In this document: in pieces, positions 5,051 through 5,684 of the stretch | How the letters are laid out: the number at the start of each line of letters is the position of its first letter | How positions within the stretch are numbered: the stretch's first letter is position 1 | NCBI GenBank assembly: GCA_017882055.1 | Contig: JADGQE010000275.1 | Span: 1 to 5,684 of the forward strand | From: Thermoflexales bacterium | Lineage (GTDB): Bacteria > Chloroflexota > Anaerolineae > Fen-1058 | Direction of reading: 5' to 3' | Length of the DNA: 5,684 nt | Position numbers and translations under genes: made by a program | Notes under the pieces: generated by a model | Databases searched by the model: none | Told to the model about the DNA's origin: nothing | The model's input: the letters and a program-made list of their open reading frames with translations, nothing else

Positions 5051-5684
5051 TACGCCTCACCTTCATCAACGGGGGCTTTGCGCCCGAAGCGCGCCGCCAG
5101 ATTGAGCGCCGCGACCTCGAGTTGCCGATGATAGCGATAACCGATCAGTGCCAGCACCACCCCCGCCGCCAGTACCCCAATAATCAAGGCCGGGGGCAGC
5201 GTCGTCGCATTCGCCGCCAACCAGCATTGCACGGCCACACTCGGCAAACGGCCCAGCGCCGCGACTGGAATCATCACTTTTAACGCAGCGCGGCTCAAAC
5301 CGACCGCGTAACAGATCAGGTCCTTCGGCATCCACGGAATGACAAAGACGATCACATAAAACAGCGTGCTGCGCTCGCCGGTAAAGCGATCGAAGCGCGC
5401 CACGACCTTCGGATCGATCAAGCGATCGACCAGCGGCCGGCCAAAGCGCCGCGCCAGCACGATATTGATCGCGGTGCCAAGCGTGAGTCCAACCGCCGAG
5501 TAGAGGAAGCCGGCCCAAAAGCCAAACACATACGCACCGACAATCGGCAGCAAACTAAACGACGAGATTCCCAGCACCATCGGCAGAACGAGCGTGCCGA
5601 TCAATACCAGCGGCGCCCATAGCCCAAAGCCCGTAATCCAGGCCTGCACCCGCTGTTGATCCATCAAGAACTGAATCAACGGCA
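5050..5684 (-). CDS. TVP38/TMEM64 (VTT domain) family membrane protein, 5' end outside window
   Basis: About 210 residues are visible. The frame is open to the window edge, where the codons upstream of a TTG at 5677-5679 continue without a stop, so the true start lies to the right and numbering here is from that TTG. There are several hydrophobic segments, roughly 19-38, 41-76 (including GAYVFGFWAGFLYSAVG), 105-143 and 162-182, with a basic C-terminal tail facing the cytoplasm. Family-typical features are the G-a-Y-x-F-G-x-x-x-G motif, ARRFGR (76-81) at the end of the second hydrophobic block, and VIPWMPKDLICYAVGLSR (113-130) followed by LGRLPS (142-147). These correspond to the conserved 'P-x-x-P-x-d-l-x-x-Y-x-x-G' and 'l-G-r-l-P' parts of the VTT/DedA-type domain, whose members are linked to lipid scrambling or transport. 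The usual P-G pair before the G-Y-x-F-G block is not obvious: the region reads LPMVLGISSFSLLPIVG. It is convergent with the PLP-enzyme gene. Confidence 0.85.
   Translation of the reverse strand, partial: PLIQFLMDQQRVQAWITGFGLWAPLVLIGTLVLPMVLGISSFSLLPIVGAYVFGFWAGFLYSAVGLTLGTAINIVLARRFGRPLVDRLIDPKVVARFDRFTGERSTLFYVIVFVIPWMPKDLICYAVGLSRAALKVMIPVAALGRLPSVAVQCWLAANATTLPPALIIGVLAAGVVLALIGYRYHRQLEVAALNLAARFGRKAPVDEGEA

Overview
The window is bacterial chromosomal DNA holding five protein-coding genes. All five are recognisable at family level, and two run off the ends. Codon use is GC-rich, SD-type ribosome sites precede the two best-defined starts, and three forward promoters of sigma-70 type with 17-bp spacers can be read directly. 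No marker gene fixes the taxon. The long class II aldolase and the cysteine-synthase-like PLP enzyme remind me of Chloroflexota (Anaerolineae-like) metagenomic genomes, but that is recollection and weak inference.

Layout. (1) Positions 1-550, minus strand: the N-terminal part of a secreted or membrane-anchored DUF2207 (YciQ-type) protein with a signal peptide. (2) Positions 551-819: a divergent intergenic region with a TATAAT box facing left, a TTGACA-N17-TACACT promoter facing right, and three CTGACGC repeats between them. (3) Positions 820-2229, plus strand: a 469-residue class II (metal-dependent) fructose-bisphosphate-aldolase-family protein. It is much longer than ordinary members and altered at a usually conserved substrate-binding motif. 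(4) Positions 2230-2627: a non-coding stretch of about 400 bp with several strong hairpins, a 20-bp direct repeat, a promoter, and a duplicated 13-mer whose second copy lies on the next start codon. (5) Positions 2628-3428, plus strand: a metallo-beta-lactamase-fold hydrolase of the RNase Z/arylsulfatase-like type that lacks the motif III histidine. (6) Positions 3429-3616: a short intergenic region with a very good extended -10 promoter. (7) Positions 3617-5002, plus strand: a 461-residue fold-type II PLP enzyme combining CysK-like and TrpB-like motifs. (8) Positions 5009-5050: a perfect 42-bp palindrome serving as a bidirectional terminator between convergent genes. (9) Positions 5050-5684, minus strand: a TVP38/TMEM64 (VTT/DedA superfamily) membrane protein whose start lies beyond the window.

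How the genes relate. Each plus-strand gene has its own promoter candidate and a sizeable gap before it, so they look like separate transcription units rather than an operon. No shared pathway is evident: sugar-phosphate metabolism, a hydrolase, amino-acid/sulfur-type PLP chemistry and two envelope proteins. I found no mobile element, CRISPR array, tRNA, rRNA or defence system. The points most worth a second look are the residue changes in the aldolase and the hydrolase, the mixed motifs of the PLP enzyme, and the repeat- and hairpin-rich 2230-2641 region.
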